DNA of 64,000 bases from an uncultured Pseudogracilibacillus sp. (GTDB lineage Bacteria; Bacillota; Bacilli; Bacillales; Amphibacillaceae): the NCBI GenBank assembly GCA_937974845.1, contig CALJVC010000035.1:10108-74107 (forward strand). Direction: 5' to 3'. Under the pieces are notes generated by a model. It saw only the letters and a program-made list of their open reading frames with translations, ran no database searches and had not been told where the DNA came from. Shown here in pieces: positions 25,797 through 40,299 of the stretch. The translations under genes and the position numbers were made by a program. Numbering within the stretch: position 1 is the first letter of the stretch; every line of letters begins with the position of its first letter.

Positions 25797-26633
25797 TTAG
25801 GCGGTAATAGAAAAGGAGACTTCACGTTTTTTCTCCTCTTCATGCCCTTCGGCTTCCTTTTCTTTTTTCTCTTTAGTGTCAGTGGCTCCATCCTCTTCTT
25901 TCTCCTCTTCGTCTGTATCGGCGACTTGTACTTCATACTGGGCTAGGACACTCACTTCTTTATTGAAAAATTGCTCAGGATTAACCTCGATTCCATCTTT
26001 GTGCAATTCGAAATGAACGTGGGTGCCACCATTTTCGTTAAAGACGTTCTTCCCAGCGACTCCGATCTTGTCGCCTTGCTTTACTTCATCGCCGACATCG
26101 ACGGTTACTTCACCCAAACTGGCATAATGGGTCGTAATCGCATCGTTATGGGTTAGGGTAACGATGTGACCGAGTAGGGGGTCTTCCTTTACTTCCGTTA
26201 CGGTTCCACTTAAAGAGGCAAGGACATCGAAGGCTTCACCATTAGCCTGGGCAATGTCGATTCCCGTACTTTGATAGTAACGATTGTTATATAAGGTTAA
26301 ACCTTTTTTCTGCTCTTCCTGATCGGCATCATAATCGTAAAATTTTGTCACAATTTCAGCATCTAAAGATTCCGCCACAGGCATTTTAATTGTCTCCTCT
26401 TGTTGCATTACGGCTTCGGCATCCTCTTCGAAATCCGAACCCGCCTCCTGGCTCAGTTGGTCAAGCTGTTCCTTAAGGTTAGGATCCTCCGCTAAAGGAT
26501 TCCCCCGGGTTTGATACCAAACGACCGCCGAAAGAACGATAGCCGCTAGGGAGATATAGACAGCAGGAAGAAACCACTTTTTTCGTAAGAGTTGTACCAA
26601 ACGATTTTTAGGTACTCTTTCAAAATCTTTCAT
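25797..26633 (-). CDS. spoIIQ: Stage II sporulation protein Q (SpoIIQ), LytM-domain
   Basis: A forespore-side anchor of the SpoIIQ-SpoIIIAH channel between forespore and mother cell. It has one membrane helix (WFLPAVYISLAAIVLSAVVWY, 20-40), a coiled linker, then an M23/LytM domain at about 110-220. The metal-site His seen in active M23 peptidases is Ser122 (QSTGIDIA). Asp126 and the HVHFE pair His205/His207 remain, so it is probably not an active endopeptidase, as in B. subtilis. The C-terminal tail (from about 232) is a highly charged E/K repeat-like stretch. It has its own sigma-F-type promoter and terminator. Confidence 0.94.
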   Translation of the reverse strand: MKDFERVPKNRLVQLLRKKWFLPAVYISLAAIVLSAVVWYQTRGNPLAEDPNLKEQLDQLSQEAGSDFEEDAEAVMQQEETIKMPVAESLDAEIVTKFYDYDADQEEQKKGLTLYNNRYYQSTGIDIAQANGEAFDVLASLSGTVTEVKEDPLLGHIVTLTHNDAITTHYASLGEVTVDVGDEVKQGDKIGVAGKNVFNENGGTHVHFELHKDGIEVNPEQFFNKEVSVLAQYEVQVADTDEEEKEEDGATDTKEKKEKEAEGHEEEKKREVSFSITA

Positions 26634-26652
26634 TACTTCATCACCTCATCAC

Positions 26653-26682
26653 CATTGTGAACAAGTTTCCTGCAATCTATAC
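26653..26682 (-). promoter_or_regulatory. Candidate sigma-F promoter of spoIIQ
   Basis: On the minus strand GTATA (26678-26682) and GTTCACAATG (26653-26662) are 15 bases apart. They match the sigma-F pattern GYWTA-15-GGNRANAMTR except at one -10 position. spoIIQ is a known sigma-F gene in B. subtilis. Confidence 0.62.
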
Positions 26683-26769
26683 CTACTATTTTCCATTTTT
26701 TACGTAACGATAGATTTTCTTTTACAAAAATTTTCATCTGAAAAATTACGCCCTTTTTTTATAAGAACA

Positions 26770-26803
26770 AAATAAAAAACGATGCTCCGTGAAGCATCGT
26801 TTT
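26770..26803 (-). terminator. Intrinsic terminator after spoIID
   Basis: An 11-bp perfect stem, AAAACGATGCT and complement, with a 6-base loop, followed by a T-rich tail on the minus strand. It lies 22 bases after the stop. Confidence 0.88.
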
Positions 26804-26825
26804 AACCTTTAATGTAGATGAAAAG

Positions 26826-27980
26826 TTAGTCGTTCATCACGAGCATCGGCGCTACGTCATCTAAAGGAGTAATGGCGACATCTTGGTAATAATGTGTAAG
26901 AATAGCTTTATAGTTCTTACCCTCCTTCGCCATTTCATTCGCACCATGTTGGCTCATCCCGACACCATGGCCGTAACCTTTCGTCGTAATGATTACGTGC
27001 TCATCGCGTTGGGAAATTGTAAAATCTGTTGAACGTAAATTCAACTTTTCTCGCATTTCCCGACCGGTAAAAGTCTGGGAACCAATAGCGACTTCACTGA
27101 CCCGATTGCTAGGGGTCCGTTTTATTTTGATTGGGAGAGGTTTAGTTTGAAGCCCTTCAAGACCTAGCCGTTGTTGTAATTCTTCTAAGGTGAAAATTTC
27201 CTGTTTTTTAAAGTTCGGAAGTTTTTCCTCCCATTTACTTTCTACACTTTTTAAATAGGGCAGATCGTTGCCCCAATAGTGTTTAGCATCTTCGGTATAG
27301 CCATTGCTCATAGAAAAGAAGGTCGGGGTAATCGGTTGGCCTTTGTAGGTAAGAATTTCTTTTTCGGTTTCTTTAACGGCCTGTGTAATCTTCTCCCATT
27401 TCCATTGAAAATCGCTACCCCAAAGGGATTGGAGTTCTTCCTTGTTCTGGTACACTTGATGGTTGACAGTATCGGTAATCGGGTCCTCTTTTTTATGGAG
27501 TAGATGGTTGACGATATAGGTTCGGGCAGCAACGGCCTGGGCCTTTAAAGCTGCTAATTCAAAGTCAGCCGGCATCTCCGAAGCAACGACCGAGGCGACA
27601 TAGGTCTCTAAAGGAACCGTTTCCATCTCCTTTGAATTTTCGCGTTCGACCGTGACCTCAATCGCTAGTTCATCCTCTTCCTCCGTGGCAAGTTCTACAC
27701 TCTCTTCAGCTACTTCTTCTTCCGGAGGTGTGGCCTTTGTCAATTGGACGACAAAGGTTGGTAAAAGGACGATCAACCCTATACCGACGGCGAGCAATAT
27801 CGTTAGTTTGAATAGGACATGGCGATAAGGTGTAGGTTGTAATAGGTTAGCTAGCCCTTGCTTTTCACGACGTTCGTTCTGTGCATGGCGGATTTTACGG
27901 TGAACTTGTTTTCGCAGTTTTTTTACCTTTGTTTCGTACGTAATAGCTACTCCCCCTTTGTAGTCTTTTCTTCTATACAT
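26826..27980 (-). CDS. spoIID: Stage II sporulation protein D (SpoIID), lytic transglycosylase
   Basis: A septal peptidoglycan lytic transglycosylase driving engulfment. It has one membrane helix (LFKLTILLAVGIGLIVLLPTFVVQL, about 56-80), an acidic linker, then the SpoIID domain with LETYVASVVASEMPADFELAALKAQAVAARTY (catalytic Glu in the SEMP motif), TFFSMSNGYTEDAKHYWGNDLPYL and GYGHGVGMSQHGANEMA. The canonical ATG at 27980 has no ribosome site and overlaps a probable sigma-E -10. A strong AAAGGGGGAG lies five bases before an ATT at 27944, in frame, which may be the real start (372 residues). I give the outer limit of the frame. The N-terminus is longer and more basic than in B. subtilis. Confidence 0.94.
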   Translation of the reverse strand: MYRRKDYKGGVAITYETKVKKLRKQVHRKIRHAQNERREKQGLANLLQPTPYRHVLFKLTILLAVGIGLIVLLPTFVVQLTKATPPEEEVAEESVELATEEEDELAIEVTVERENSKEMETVPLETYVASVVASEMPADFELAALKAQAVAARTYIVNHLLHKKEDPITDTVNHQVYQNKEELQSLWGSDFQWKWEKITQAVKETEKEILTYKGQPITPTFFSMSNGYTEDAKHYWGNDLPYLKSVESKWEEKLPNFKKQEIFTLEELQQRLGLEGLQTKPLPIKIKRTPSNRVSEVAIGSQTFTGREMREKLNLRSTDFTISQRDEHVIITTKGYGHGVGMSQHGANEMAKEGKNYKAILTHYYQDVAITPLDDVAPMLVMND

Positions 27981-28007
27981 CTATATGAGGGAGAATTCAT
28001 TTTATGT
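27979..28007 (-). promoter_or_regulatory. Candidate sigma-E promoter of spoIID
   Basis: On the minus strand ACATAAA (28001-28007) and CATATAGAT (27979-27987) are 13 bases apart, resembling the sigma-E pattern KMATATT-N13-15-CATACAHT. spoIID is a classic sigma-E gene. Transcription would start at about 27972, downstream of the ATG at 27980. Confidence 0.45.
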
Positions 28008-28070
28008 AAAAAAAAGCTGAAAAACTTTTACAAAGAAGGAAAGCTTGACACTTTGTAAAAATTTTTCAGC
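28008..28070 (-). terminator. Intrinsic terminator after murA
   Basis: A 20-bp stem with one mismatch (arms 28016-28035 and 28051-28070, starting GCTGAAAAA) and eight T residues after it on the minus strand. Its T-tail abuts the spoIID promoter. Confidence 0.93.
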
Positions 28071-28082
28071 CTGCTACTATGC

Positions 28083-29411
28083 TTATAATTCCATGGCGAT
28101 ATCTTTTTTAGAAAAATCCACTTCAATCACTTGGTCAGAGGATGCTTTTTCTTTCGTGGAAATGCGCTTAATATTTGCTCCGAGTCGCTTTAATTTACCT
28201 GCAAAATCTACATAGCCACGATCTAGGTGGTGTAATTCGGTCACTTCCGTTGTACCTTTGGCGCACAGACCAGCTAGCACTAAGGCGGCAGCAGCTCGTA
28301 GATCCGTCGCTTGAACCTGGGTACCTTGCAACTCATGCATCCCTTCGATAATAACGCTACGTCCTTCTATTTTTATGTTCGCATTCATGCGGCGGAACTC
28401 TTCTACATGCATGAAGCGATTTTCAAAGACTGTCTCGGTTAATATACTCGTACCTTCAGCATTCATCATGGCAACCATCATTTGTGACTGCATATCCGTC
28501 GGAAATCCAGGATGCGGTAACGTTTTAATATCGGTTGCACGTAACGGGCCATCGGCTTTGACACGAATCGTATTGTCGCCTTCTGTCACTTCTACTCCCA
28601 TTTCTCGTAATTTAGCCGTTACAGGACGCAAGTGCTCACAGACGACATTTTCAATTACGACATCGCCACCGGTTACTGCAGCAGCTACCATAAAGGTACC
28701 GGCCTCTACGCGATCAGGTATAATAGTATGTTCGACACCCTTTAACTTGTCGACGCCTTTAATACGAATCGTTTCCGTTCCTGCACCGATAATATCGGCA
28801 CCCATCTTCGTCAAATAATTGGCTAAATCAACAATTTCTGGTTCTTTGGCACAGTTTTCTATTACTGTCGTGCCTTCGGCTAGAGTCGCAGCCATCATAA
28901 TATTTTCCGTGGCACCGACGCTCGGAACATCGAGGTAGATCGTCGCTCCTTGTAAACGTTGTTCGGAGCGTAATTCGACAAAGCCATTACCGAACTCGAC
29001 CGTTGCCCCCATCGCTTCGAAACCTTTCAGATGTAAATCTATCGGCCTAGAACCGATGGCGCAACCCCCTGGTAAGGCAACCTTCGCGTGACCGTAACGG
29101 GCAAGTAAAGGTCCTGCTACTAAAATAGAAGCACGCATCTTTCGCACATATTCAAAAGGAGCTTCTGTAAGTAGTTCCTTTGTCGCATCTATTTCTACTC
29201 GATTATTTTCGAACGTAATATCGGCATTTAAGTTTTTGATTACTTTGTTAATTGTATATACATCTTCTAAAGTCGGGACATCATGGATGATACTTTTGTT
29301 TTCACTTGCCATCAAAGACGCTGCTAATACTGGTAGAACAGCGTTTTTTGCCCCTTCAATCTTGACACTACCGGTTAGTCTTTCACCACTTTTTACAATA
29401 ATCTTATCCAT
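28083..29411 (-). CDS. murA: UDP-N-acetylglucosamine 1-carboxyvinyltransferase
   Basis: The first committed enzyme of peptidoglycan synthesis: transfers enolpyruvate from PEP to UDP-GlcNAc, and is the fosfomycin target. The 442 residues form the inside-out barrel fold. [30 protein letters not shown] opens the protein. The reactive Cys lies in [16 protein letters not shown] (about 117), and the catalytic loop [18 protein letters not shown] near 305 is present. I use the ATG at 29411, with GAAGGAG nine bases upstream. The frame continues to 29579 but those codons have no family similarity. Position before spoIID matches B. subtilis murAA. Confidence 0.96.
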   Translation of the reverse strand: MDKIIVKSGERLTGSVKIEGAKNAVLPVLAASLMASENKSIIHDVPTLEDVYTINKVIKNLNADITFENNRVEIDATKELLTEAPFEYVRKMRASILVAGPLLARYGHAKVALPGGCAIGSRPIDLHLKGFEAMGATVEFGNGFVELRSEQRLQGATIYLDVPSVGATENIMMAATLAEGTTVIENCAKEPEIVDLANYLTKMGADIIGAGTETIRIKGVDKLKGVEHTIIPDRVEAGTFMVAAAVTGGDVVIENVVCEHLRPVTAKLREMGVEVTEGDNTIRVKADGPLRATDIKTLPHPGFPTDMQSQMMVAMMNAEGTSILTETVFENRFMHVEEFRRMNANIKIEGRSVIIEGMHELQGTQVQATDLRAAAALVLAGLCAKGTTEVTELHHLDRGYVDFAGKLKRLGANIKRISTKEKASSDQVIEVDFSKKDIAMEL

Positions 29412-29468
29412 AAGCCTATTCTCCTTCAAGGTCGTAAAACTGTACCAATTCATTACCATTTTTTTGTT

Positions 29469-29498
29469 ATAATATTTGCTGGTATCCAGACCAGCAAA
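29469..29498 (-). promoter_or_regulatory. Candidate murA promoter with an inverted repeat filling the spacer
   Basis: On the minus strand TTGCTG (29492-29497) and TATTAT (29469-29474) are 17 bases apart. A perfect 9-bp inverted repeat, TTTGCTGGT and ACCAGCAAA with a 6-base loop, occupies 29475-29498, covering the -35 and spacer. It could be an operator or an RNA hairpin of an upstream transcript. Confidence 0.5.
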
Positions 29499-29529
29499 TG
29501 ACCAACGAAAAACATAAGGGAATATAAGA

Positions 29530-29661
29530 TCAAAACAATAACTCCCTGTTGTAAATGAAATAAGCAAAGATAAATGCAATAATTCCTATAATAACTCCCA
29601 GATAAGGTAATGAACGAATATATACTTTTAAATTATATTTCATACGCTCATTCAAAATCAT
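29530..29661 (-). CDS. Small single-pass membrane protein, 43 residues
   Basis: ATG at 29661, TGA at 29530-29532. The product begins [20 protein letters not shown] and contains one long hydrophobic stretch, [17 protein letters not shown], followed by a short polar end. A basic segment before the helix predicts the N-terminus inside. TGAGGG lies close to the first ATG; a second ATG is at 29643. I recognise no family, and codon evidence is limited at this length. It sits between the DUF1146 gene and murA on the same strand. Confidence 0.4.
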   Translation of the reverse strand: MILNERMKYNLKVYIRSLPYLGVIIGIIAFIFAYFIYNRELLF

Positions 29662-29962
29662 ACCCTCATTTCAGGTAATATTTTACTGAATATAGGAGTC
29701 TGTTCCGTATATATATATTCAAGTCGTGATATTCGTGTGCCTATTTCGTTTATATTTCTTCATATTAATTAGCTCTTATTATGTCAACTAAATGAATTCA
29801 AATTCATTAAAATCCATTGACTAGTATAGCATTAAATTACTAATTTTAACAAGTTTAAAAATCCTTTTTCGCATCTTCTTAAAAATTTGTAAGGATTTTT
29901 ACATAATTTGCATATAATTCTTAAGCCTTTCTTCCTTGCTATACGTCGTTCGTAGGATAGGG
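29662..29962. other. AT-rich intergenic region without a recognisable gene
   Basis: It separates the DUF1146 gene from the 43-codon frame. I see short AT palindromes but no convincing gene, RNA or terminator. Confidence 0.4.
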
Positions 29963-30199
29963 TTAAAATAAATAGATTAAATCCTGTGACCATTGAAGAA
30001 TATCTAATACAAAACGACTTACTGTCGTTCCTAAAGCTATCGTAACAAAAATAATAAAGATTCGTGCTTCAACTATTTTATTCTTATGAAAAAAATGATC
30101 AAAATTAATAGATTGGATAACAATCCAGGTTAAATAAATGAAAAATACATGCGAGATCATCCCCACGAGGGAAAGGTAGCCGATCATTTTCATTCGCAA
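29963..30199 (-). CDS. ywzB: DUF1146 (YwzB-like) small membrane protein
   Basis: 78 residues with two membrane helices: YLSLVGMISHVFFIYLTWIVIQ (about 8-29) and RIFIIFVTIALGTTVSRFVLDIL (about 46-68). The motifs INFDHFFHKNKIVEAR and a tail WSQDLIYLF are characteristic of DUF1146/YwzB. In B. subtilis ywzB lies at the same place, after the atp operon and before murAA. Function unknown. It follows the atpC terminator by about 270 bases, so it probably has its own promoter. Confidence 0.88.
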   Translation of the reverse strand: MRMKMIGYLSLVGMISHVFFIYLTWIVIQSINFDHFFHKNKIVEARIFIIFVTIALGTTVSRFVLDILQWSQDLIYLF

Positions 30200-30346
30200 T
30201 CCACACCTTATGTCGAATAATTGTTTTTAAATTTCATAAAATAGACAGGAAGTATGTTAATCATAGCAGAATAAAAAAGCCATGTAAAACGGTCGTCTGA
30301 TTATCGGAAAGAAATGTAGAGATGATTTCGGGAGTTTCCGCCTATC

Positions 30347-30360
30347 ATTTCCCGGGAAAT
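30347..30360. promoter_or_regulatory. Noc-binding site (NBS)
   Basis: The 14-bp palindrome ATTTCCCGGGAAAT is identical to the B. subtilis Noc-binding consensus. Noc spreads from such sites and prevents division over the nucleoid. It lies in the non-coding gap between the DUF1146 gene and atpC, where it would not disturb a gene. Confidence 0.75.
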
Positions 30361-30471
30361 GCTGCGGAAGTACTGAGTGTTTTTACTTACGTTTCGGCCG
30401 GTTATTGATTGCGAGCATCCATCCTTTGCTTGTTTACTAAGATCGGCCTTTTTTGCCTATTCTTGTCAAAT

Positions 30472-30497
30472 AAAAAACCTCATATTGGTAATGAGGT

Positions 30498-30499
<2 letters not shown>
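30472..30499 (-). terminator. Intrinsic terminator of the atp operon
   Basis: AAACCTCAT pairs with ATGAGGTTT around a 7-base loop. The upstream arm overlaps the atpC stop codon, and TTTTTTATTTG follows on the minus strand. Confidence 0.85.
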
Positions 30500-30905
<406 letters not shown>

Positions 30906-30959
30906 CTAGGATACGTTATGAAGAGGTGGATAGCCACCTCCTCTCATAACGGTTCAAAG

Positions 30960-32384
<1,425 letters not shown>

Positions 32385-32450
32385 CTAACCTAGTTAACCT
32401 TCAATCGAAGGATGAAAGGGTATAGGACCCTTTCATCTGTTACGTAAAGA

Positions 32451-33329
<879 letters not shown>

Positions 33330-33355
33330 TCAAAGGTTATCCGCTCTACGTTAAC

Positions 33356-34882
<1,527 letters not shown>

Positions 34883-34894
34883 TCACCCCTATCC

Positions 34895-35437
34895 TTAAAG
34901 ATTTGCGGTCGTTAAACGGTTTTTTAACCGGTTTAACATTCCGCTAATCGAACCATCATAAATTGTATTTCCTACTTGGATTTTGACCCCTCCAATTAAA
35001 CTCTTATCAATTTCATTGTTGAAGGTAATCGAATCCATGTCTAGTCGTTTCTTAAAAGAGTTTTCGAGAGAAGTTTTCTCGTCATCGGTTAAAGGGCGTA
35101 CAGTATAAACTGTCGCAGTCGCAATCCCCTTCGCCTCGTTGTATAGATATACATAGTGGTCGACGATCCCAGCTACTTCAGCTAAACGGTGACGTTCGAC
35201 TAAAATTTTCAGCGTATTTAACACGATACGATCGAAACTTTTAAAGGCTTCATCGATCATCGCTTTTTTCTTTTCTAAAGGAACGCGTGGATGACTTAAA
35301 ATCTCAACGAACTCCTTATTTTCTTCGAATACTTCTTTGACTATGCCAAGCTCAGAAATTAATTGATCTGCAATTTCCTTTTCTTGAGCGAGTTGAAAAA
35401 GAGCTTCCGCATATCTCTTCGCTACTACCGTAATCAT
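34895..35437 (-). CDS. atpH: ATP synthase F1 subunit delta
   Basis: The 180-residue subunit sits on top of F1 and ties it to the b-subunit stalk. It starts VVAKRYAEALFQLAQEKE and ends with SLIGGVKIQVGNTIYDGSISGMLNRLKNRL, both family hallmarks. Its ATG overlaps the atpF stop by 4 bases (ATGA), indicating coupled translation. Confidence 0.95.
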   Translation of the reverse strand: MITVVAKRYAEALFQLAQEKEIADQLISELGIVKEVFEENKEFVEILSHPRVPLEKKKAMIDEAFKSFDRIVLNTLKILVERHRLAEVAGIVDHYVYLYNEAKGIATATVYTVRPLTDDEKTSLENSFKKRLDMDSITFNNEIDKSLIGGVKIQVGNTIYDGSISGMLNRLKNRLTTANL

Positions 35438-35925
35438 TGCTCTTCTCCCACTTTTTCAATATATTCTGCAATCAATTTATCTTGATCTTGTGCGCTAATT
35501 TCCTTTTCAATCATTTTTCCGGCAATAAGGACGGATAATGAAGCGACTTGGTCTTGTAAGCCTTGAATAGCTTTTTCCTTCTCATTACGAATTTCTTCCT
35601 GAGCTGCTTTTTTGATGCGCTCGGCCTCTTCTCTAGCAGCGGCGATAATGCTTTCTTCCTGTTGTTCTCCAGCACTTTTCGCTTCGTCGAGAATCTTTTG
35701 CGCTTCTTGGCGAGTTTGTTGTAATCGTTCTGCTGCTTCTTTCGACGCTTTTTCTGCCTCGATACGATTCATCTCTGCTGTATCAATTTGTTCAGCAATA
35801 TGGTCTTCACGCTTTTGCATCATGTCCATCACTGGACCCCAAGCAAATTTCACTACAAGGACCATGAGCAAGATGAAGAAAAAGAGCATGATGATCGCAT
35901 CGACTACCATGAAACCACCTAGCAC
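35434..35925 (-). CDS. atpF: ATP synthase F0 subunit b
   Basis: Peripheral-stalk subunit, 163 residues with one N-terminal membrane helix (VDAIIMLFFFILLMVLVVKFAWGPVM) and a long coiled coil (IDTAEMNRIEAEKASKEAAERLQQTRQEA and onward). I choose the GTG at 35925, six bases after AAAGGAG. Upstream in-frame codons to 35967 lack support. Confidence 0.93.
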   Translation of the reverse strand: MLGGFMVVDAIIMLFFFILLMVLVVKFAWGPVMDMMQKREDHIAEQIDTAEMNRIEAEKASKEAAERLQQTRQEAQKILDEAKSAGEQQEESIIAAAREEAERIKKAAQEEIRNEKEKAIQGLQDQVASLSVLIAGKMIEKEISAQDQDKLIAEYIEKVGEEQ

Positions 35926-36022
35926 ACAATTCACTCCTTTCGCGAACGTAAAACAATTATTGTACAACGAACGATGGCGAAGTTATACCATTGCTTCGCC
36001 TCGAGTTACGTTTTTATTTTCC

Positions 36023-36259
<237 letters not shown>

Positions 36260-36315
36260 TTATAATATAGTTTCCAGATTTACGTTAAATAAATCTGGCA
36301 ATTTCTTTACAACAA

Positions 36316-37447
<1,132 letters not shown>

Positions 37448-37848
37448 GTGATTTCCTAAAAGGGACAGATTTGGAAAGAGTGTATAATAACGACGGTATG
37501 TATGGAAAGAGTGCGTATTTATCGTTTATTATACAACAATTCCATACGATGAATTTTACATTAGCGATTGCCCATTGTCAATTTAATGTACAAGCCTAAG
37601 CCCTTCCTTTTTCATTTTTTTATAGAGGGTTGTTTTTTCGAAAAAATCCTCGTTCCTTGGCTAGGAACTCATTTTTTAAGCTAAAGGTTTTATAACGCCT
37701 GTACCTGTATGGGCATCATCGCTATGGACTCTTATTTTCAAACCATCTTTAACTATAATACGTTAAAGTTTCTTGTGCAAATATATCGATAAATATTTTT
37801 ATTTGTTCAAAAAGTTGCCATTTTTAATAAAGATTACAAAATAATTCA
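37448..37848. other. Intergenic region holding the atp operon promoter
   Basis: No gene seen. Two TATAAT-like boxes occur on the minus strand upstream of atpI, but no -35 pairs convincingly with them. A 10-base direct repeat, GGAAAGAGTG, occurs at 37473-37482 and 37504-37513, 31 bases apart. The part below 37640 is the AT-rich downstream flank of the subtilase gene. Confidence 0.4.
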
Positions 37849-40104
37849 TTAGTCCCTATCCCCAGAAAGATAGATTGGTGCAAAAGTACTCACGATGTCC
37901 CCACCCTTCACTTTAGCTACGACCAAGCCGTAAAATAATCCCCTTTCCTTAATATGCTCTAGCCGAACCTCCCCTTCTATCATGCCAGTAGGAAGATTGT
38001 CTAATCGCAGCAACTCCTCCACAAAGACTAAGCTATCCGGCTCATACATATGTACTTCGAGCCATTCTAGTTCTTCCGCCACATGGAGAGAGTAGGTCGC
38101 CAAATTATTTTTCTCCTCTGAAAACTCAAACGTAAAACCAGAGACTGTTTCATAGTTTTCCGTCCGATTAATAAAGAGGTAAGGGAGGGTATAACTTTCG
38201 TCATCGACCTGAACCGTTAAAAACCCTTCTTGTAAACCGTCCTCGAGGAAAAGTTCCTTCACATCGAGTTCGATTGGTATACGGAGACTAGCTCCTGGTT
38301 TAAGGCTTTGTTCCCTCGGTAGTTGCCACTGGAGGCCGGCTACTTTCGGTGGCTGGGAAAAAACGATCCGCTTCTCCTTATCCGTCATATTATGGAAGGT
38401 CACTTCTTGCCGCCGCTTTTCGATAGACGATTCTACTTTACCAAAGGTAAGGAGGCCATTTTCGATAATAACTTCCGCTTCGATTGCTTTCTTTGGATCG
38501 ATTAAACCAGCTCCTTGAATATGGGGAGGGAGCCGATCTTTTCCGTTTTCTGTCGTTAGGGTCTGGGCTGTCGTTTCTAGGCTGGCGAAAATTTGTGCCG
38601 GCGTCCAATCCGGATGGGCTTCTTTGATCAAAGCGACGGCTCCGGCGACATGGGGCGCGGCCATACTCGTACCATTATATAAATCATACCCGTTTGGCAC
38701 GGTGCTAAACACCTGTACGCCAGGAGCAACGACATTCGGTTTAATTTGCCAATTGATCGTTACCGGTCCTCGGGAACTAAAGGATGCTACCGTATCTTCC
38801 TGCGTAGAAAACATTGTTTTAAAGTATTGACTTCTTCCTTGTAAAGTTAAATAGCTAGCATCTTTTTCTTCAATAAGAGCAATCGGTAATTTATAAGAAG
38901 CTTCAAAGGTTGGAAGCCCCTGTAACAGTGCTTCATTTTTAGTAATAAGGATCGCCTCAGACTGGGCCTTTACCGCTTCTTCTATTTGATACAAAAGCTC
39001 CCCCGCTTCTTCGGTGGATAGAAGAACGATCCGGTCGACAAAGGAACGACCTTTTGTAAAGGGCTCTACTTGATAGTCCCTCGAAAGATCCCAAGTTTGA
39101 CCGAAAGGGAGGGGATACAAGGGGATTTTCTTTCGAGAAAGGGACTCGTATAAATAGGGATGTGCTTGGTAGGCACTGTACGCTCCTACTGAAAAGGCGG
39201 TGCTTGCTGTCGCTGGTGCACCGACTGTCCAAGGGTTAGGGCCACTATTTCCATTGGCTACGATTACAGCAACGCCCTGTTTAGTAGCTTCAACAACTGC
39301 CTTGCTCGTTGGATAGTCGGGACCATTGATAGAATTTCCTAAAGAAAGGTTCATAATATCTACCCCGTCCGCTAAGGCTTCTTCCATCGCCGCAATAACT
39401 TGAATAGAACTCCCGACCCCACCGGGACCAAGGGCGCGATAAATATATAAGTCGACATCGGGAGCAACTCCCTTCATCCAGCCATTGGCTCCGATAATAC
39501 CAGCGACATGGGTACCGTGGGTCGTTGGCTCGCCCTCGTCGATCGTCGTTTCATAAGGTGTATTATCTAGGTCGACAAGATCGAAGCCCCCTTTTACATT
39601 TTTCCTTAAGTCTGGATGTAAAGGGTCGATACCGGTATCGATGACAGCTACTTTGACTCCTTTTCCTGTATAGGACGTATTATTGAATGAAGAAGGAAAT
39701 TGTATAGCTGGGTCGTCTTTTTGTTTTGCAACTTGAAAGTCTCGATATGAAAGGTAGGTCTTGCTACGATGTTTCCAAGGCTTGTCTGTGGCGACGTAGG
39801 TCTGGGCCGGGGTCAAACTTTTCACCCCAGCAACCTGCCTTAATTTTGTTAAATCCTTTGCTGGAATCTTTAATCCAATCCCTTGAAGTAGCTGATGGTA
39901 GACGCTAATGACTTCAGCTTGGGGAAAGCGGGCTTCGATCGTCGCTTTCATTTGCTCAGGGTCAGCATCAACTTCTACAATTACGGCCTGTTTCCCCTTT
40001 GCTTCCTGGGCTATAAACGGAAAGGCATCAGCTACCGGTAACTTCAGAAATAATAGGAAAACTAGGTAGAGACTAAGGAAAGGAGCTACTACTTTCTTCA
40101 TCAT
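37849..40104 (-). CDS. Secreted subtilisin-like serine protease (S8 family, Vpr-like)
   Basis: About 751 residues. A signal peptide (KKVVAPFLSLYLVFLLFLKLPVADA) is followed by an I9 propeptide. The S8 catalytic domain has Asp in VKVAVIDTGIDPLHPDL (about 155), His in THGTHVAGIIGANG (about 200), oxyanion Asn in VIVANGNSGP and Ser in YNGTSMAAPHVAGA (about 490). A protease-associated insertion lies between His and Ser (about 330-450), as in B. subtilis Vpr, and a beta-rich C-terminal region follows. There is no anchor, so it is probably released. AAAGG precedes the ATG at 40104; another ATG at 40110 overlaps it. It stands alone. Confidence 0.92.
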   Translation of the reverse strand: MMKKVVAPFLSLYLVFLLFLKLPVADAFPFIAQEAKGKQAVIVEVDADPEQMKATIEARFPQAEVISVYHQLLQGIGLKIPAKDLTKLRQVAGVKSLTPAQTYVATDKPWKHRSKTYLSYRDFQVAKQKDDPAIQFPSSFNNTSYTGKGVKVAVIDTGIDPLHPDLRKNVKGGFDLVDLDNTPYETTIDEGEPTTHGTHVAGIIGANGWMKGVAPDVDLYIYRALGPGGVGSSIQVIAAMEEALADGVDIMNLSLGNSINGPDYPTSKAVVEATKQGVAVIVANGNSGPNPWTVGAPATASTAFSVGAYSAYQAHPYLYESLSRKKIPLYPLPFGQTWDLSRDYQVEPFTKGRSFVDRIVLLSTEEAGELLYQIEEAVKAQSEAILITKNEALLQGLPTFEASYKLPIALIEEKDASYLTLQGRSQYFKTMFSTQEDTVASFSSRGPVTINWQIKPNVVAPGVQVFSTVPNGYDLYNGTSMAAPHVAGAVALIKEAHPDWTPAQIFASLETTAQTLTTENGKDRLPPHIQGAGLIDPKKAIEAEVIIENGLLTFGKVESSIEKRRQEVTFHNMTDKEKRIVFSQPPKVAGLQWQLPREQSLKPGASLRIPIELDVKELFLEDGLQEGFLTVQVDDESYTLPYLFINRTENYETVSGFTFEFSEEKNNLATYSLHVAEELEWLEVHMYEPDSLVFVEELLRLDNLPTGMIEGEVRLEHIKERGLFYGLVVAKVKGGDIVSTFAPIYLSGDRD

Positions 40105-40299
40105 CGTCATCCTTTCTCAACAAAGCTTTCTATCAAAGCTAGTATTCGTTAATCTAGCCCATCTATACATATAATGAGACCGCTCAGTAGAAAGAGTAAC
40201 TCGTTTTCCCAAATGATTAACTAAATCTGTCAAAGCCCATAGAAAAATCCCGACATCCTTCTATCGATTAAGCCTATAAGAAAGGCATCATAACTATAA

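Noticed and set aside
25797..26633. Active M23 peptidase
   Set aside because: The first zinc ligand His is Ser122, as in other Bacillus SpoIIQ proteins, so an active peptidase is unlikely.
28375..28818. 147-codon plus-strand frame inside murA
   Set aside because: Antisense shadow of murA; no ribosome site and no domain.
37473..37513. Direct repeat GGAAAGAGTG upstream of atpI as a regulator site
   Set aside because: Only two copies of 10 bases in an AT-rich region; chance cannot be excluded and nothing links it to the promoter.
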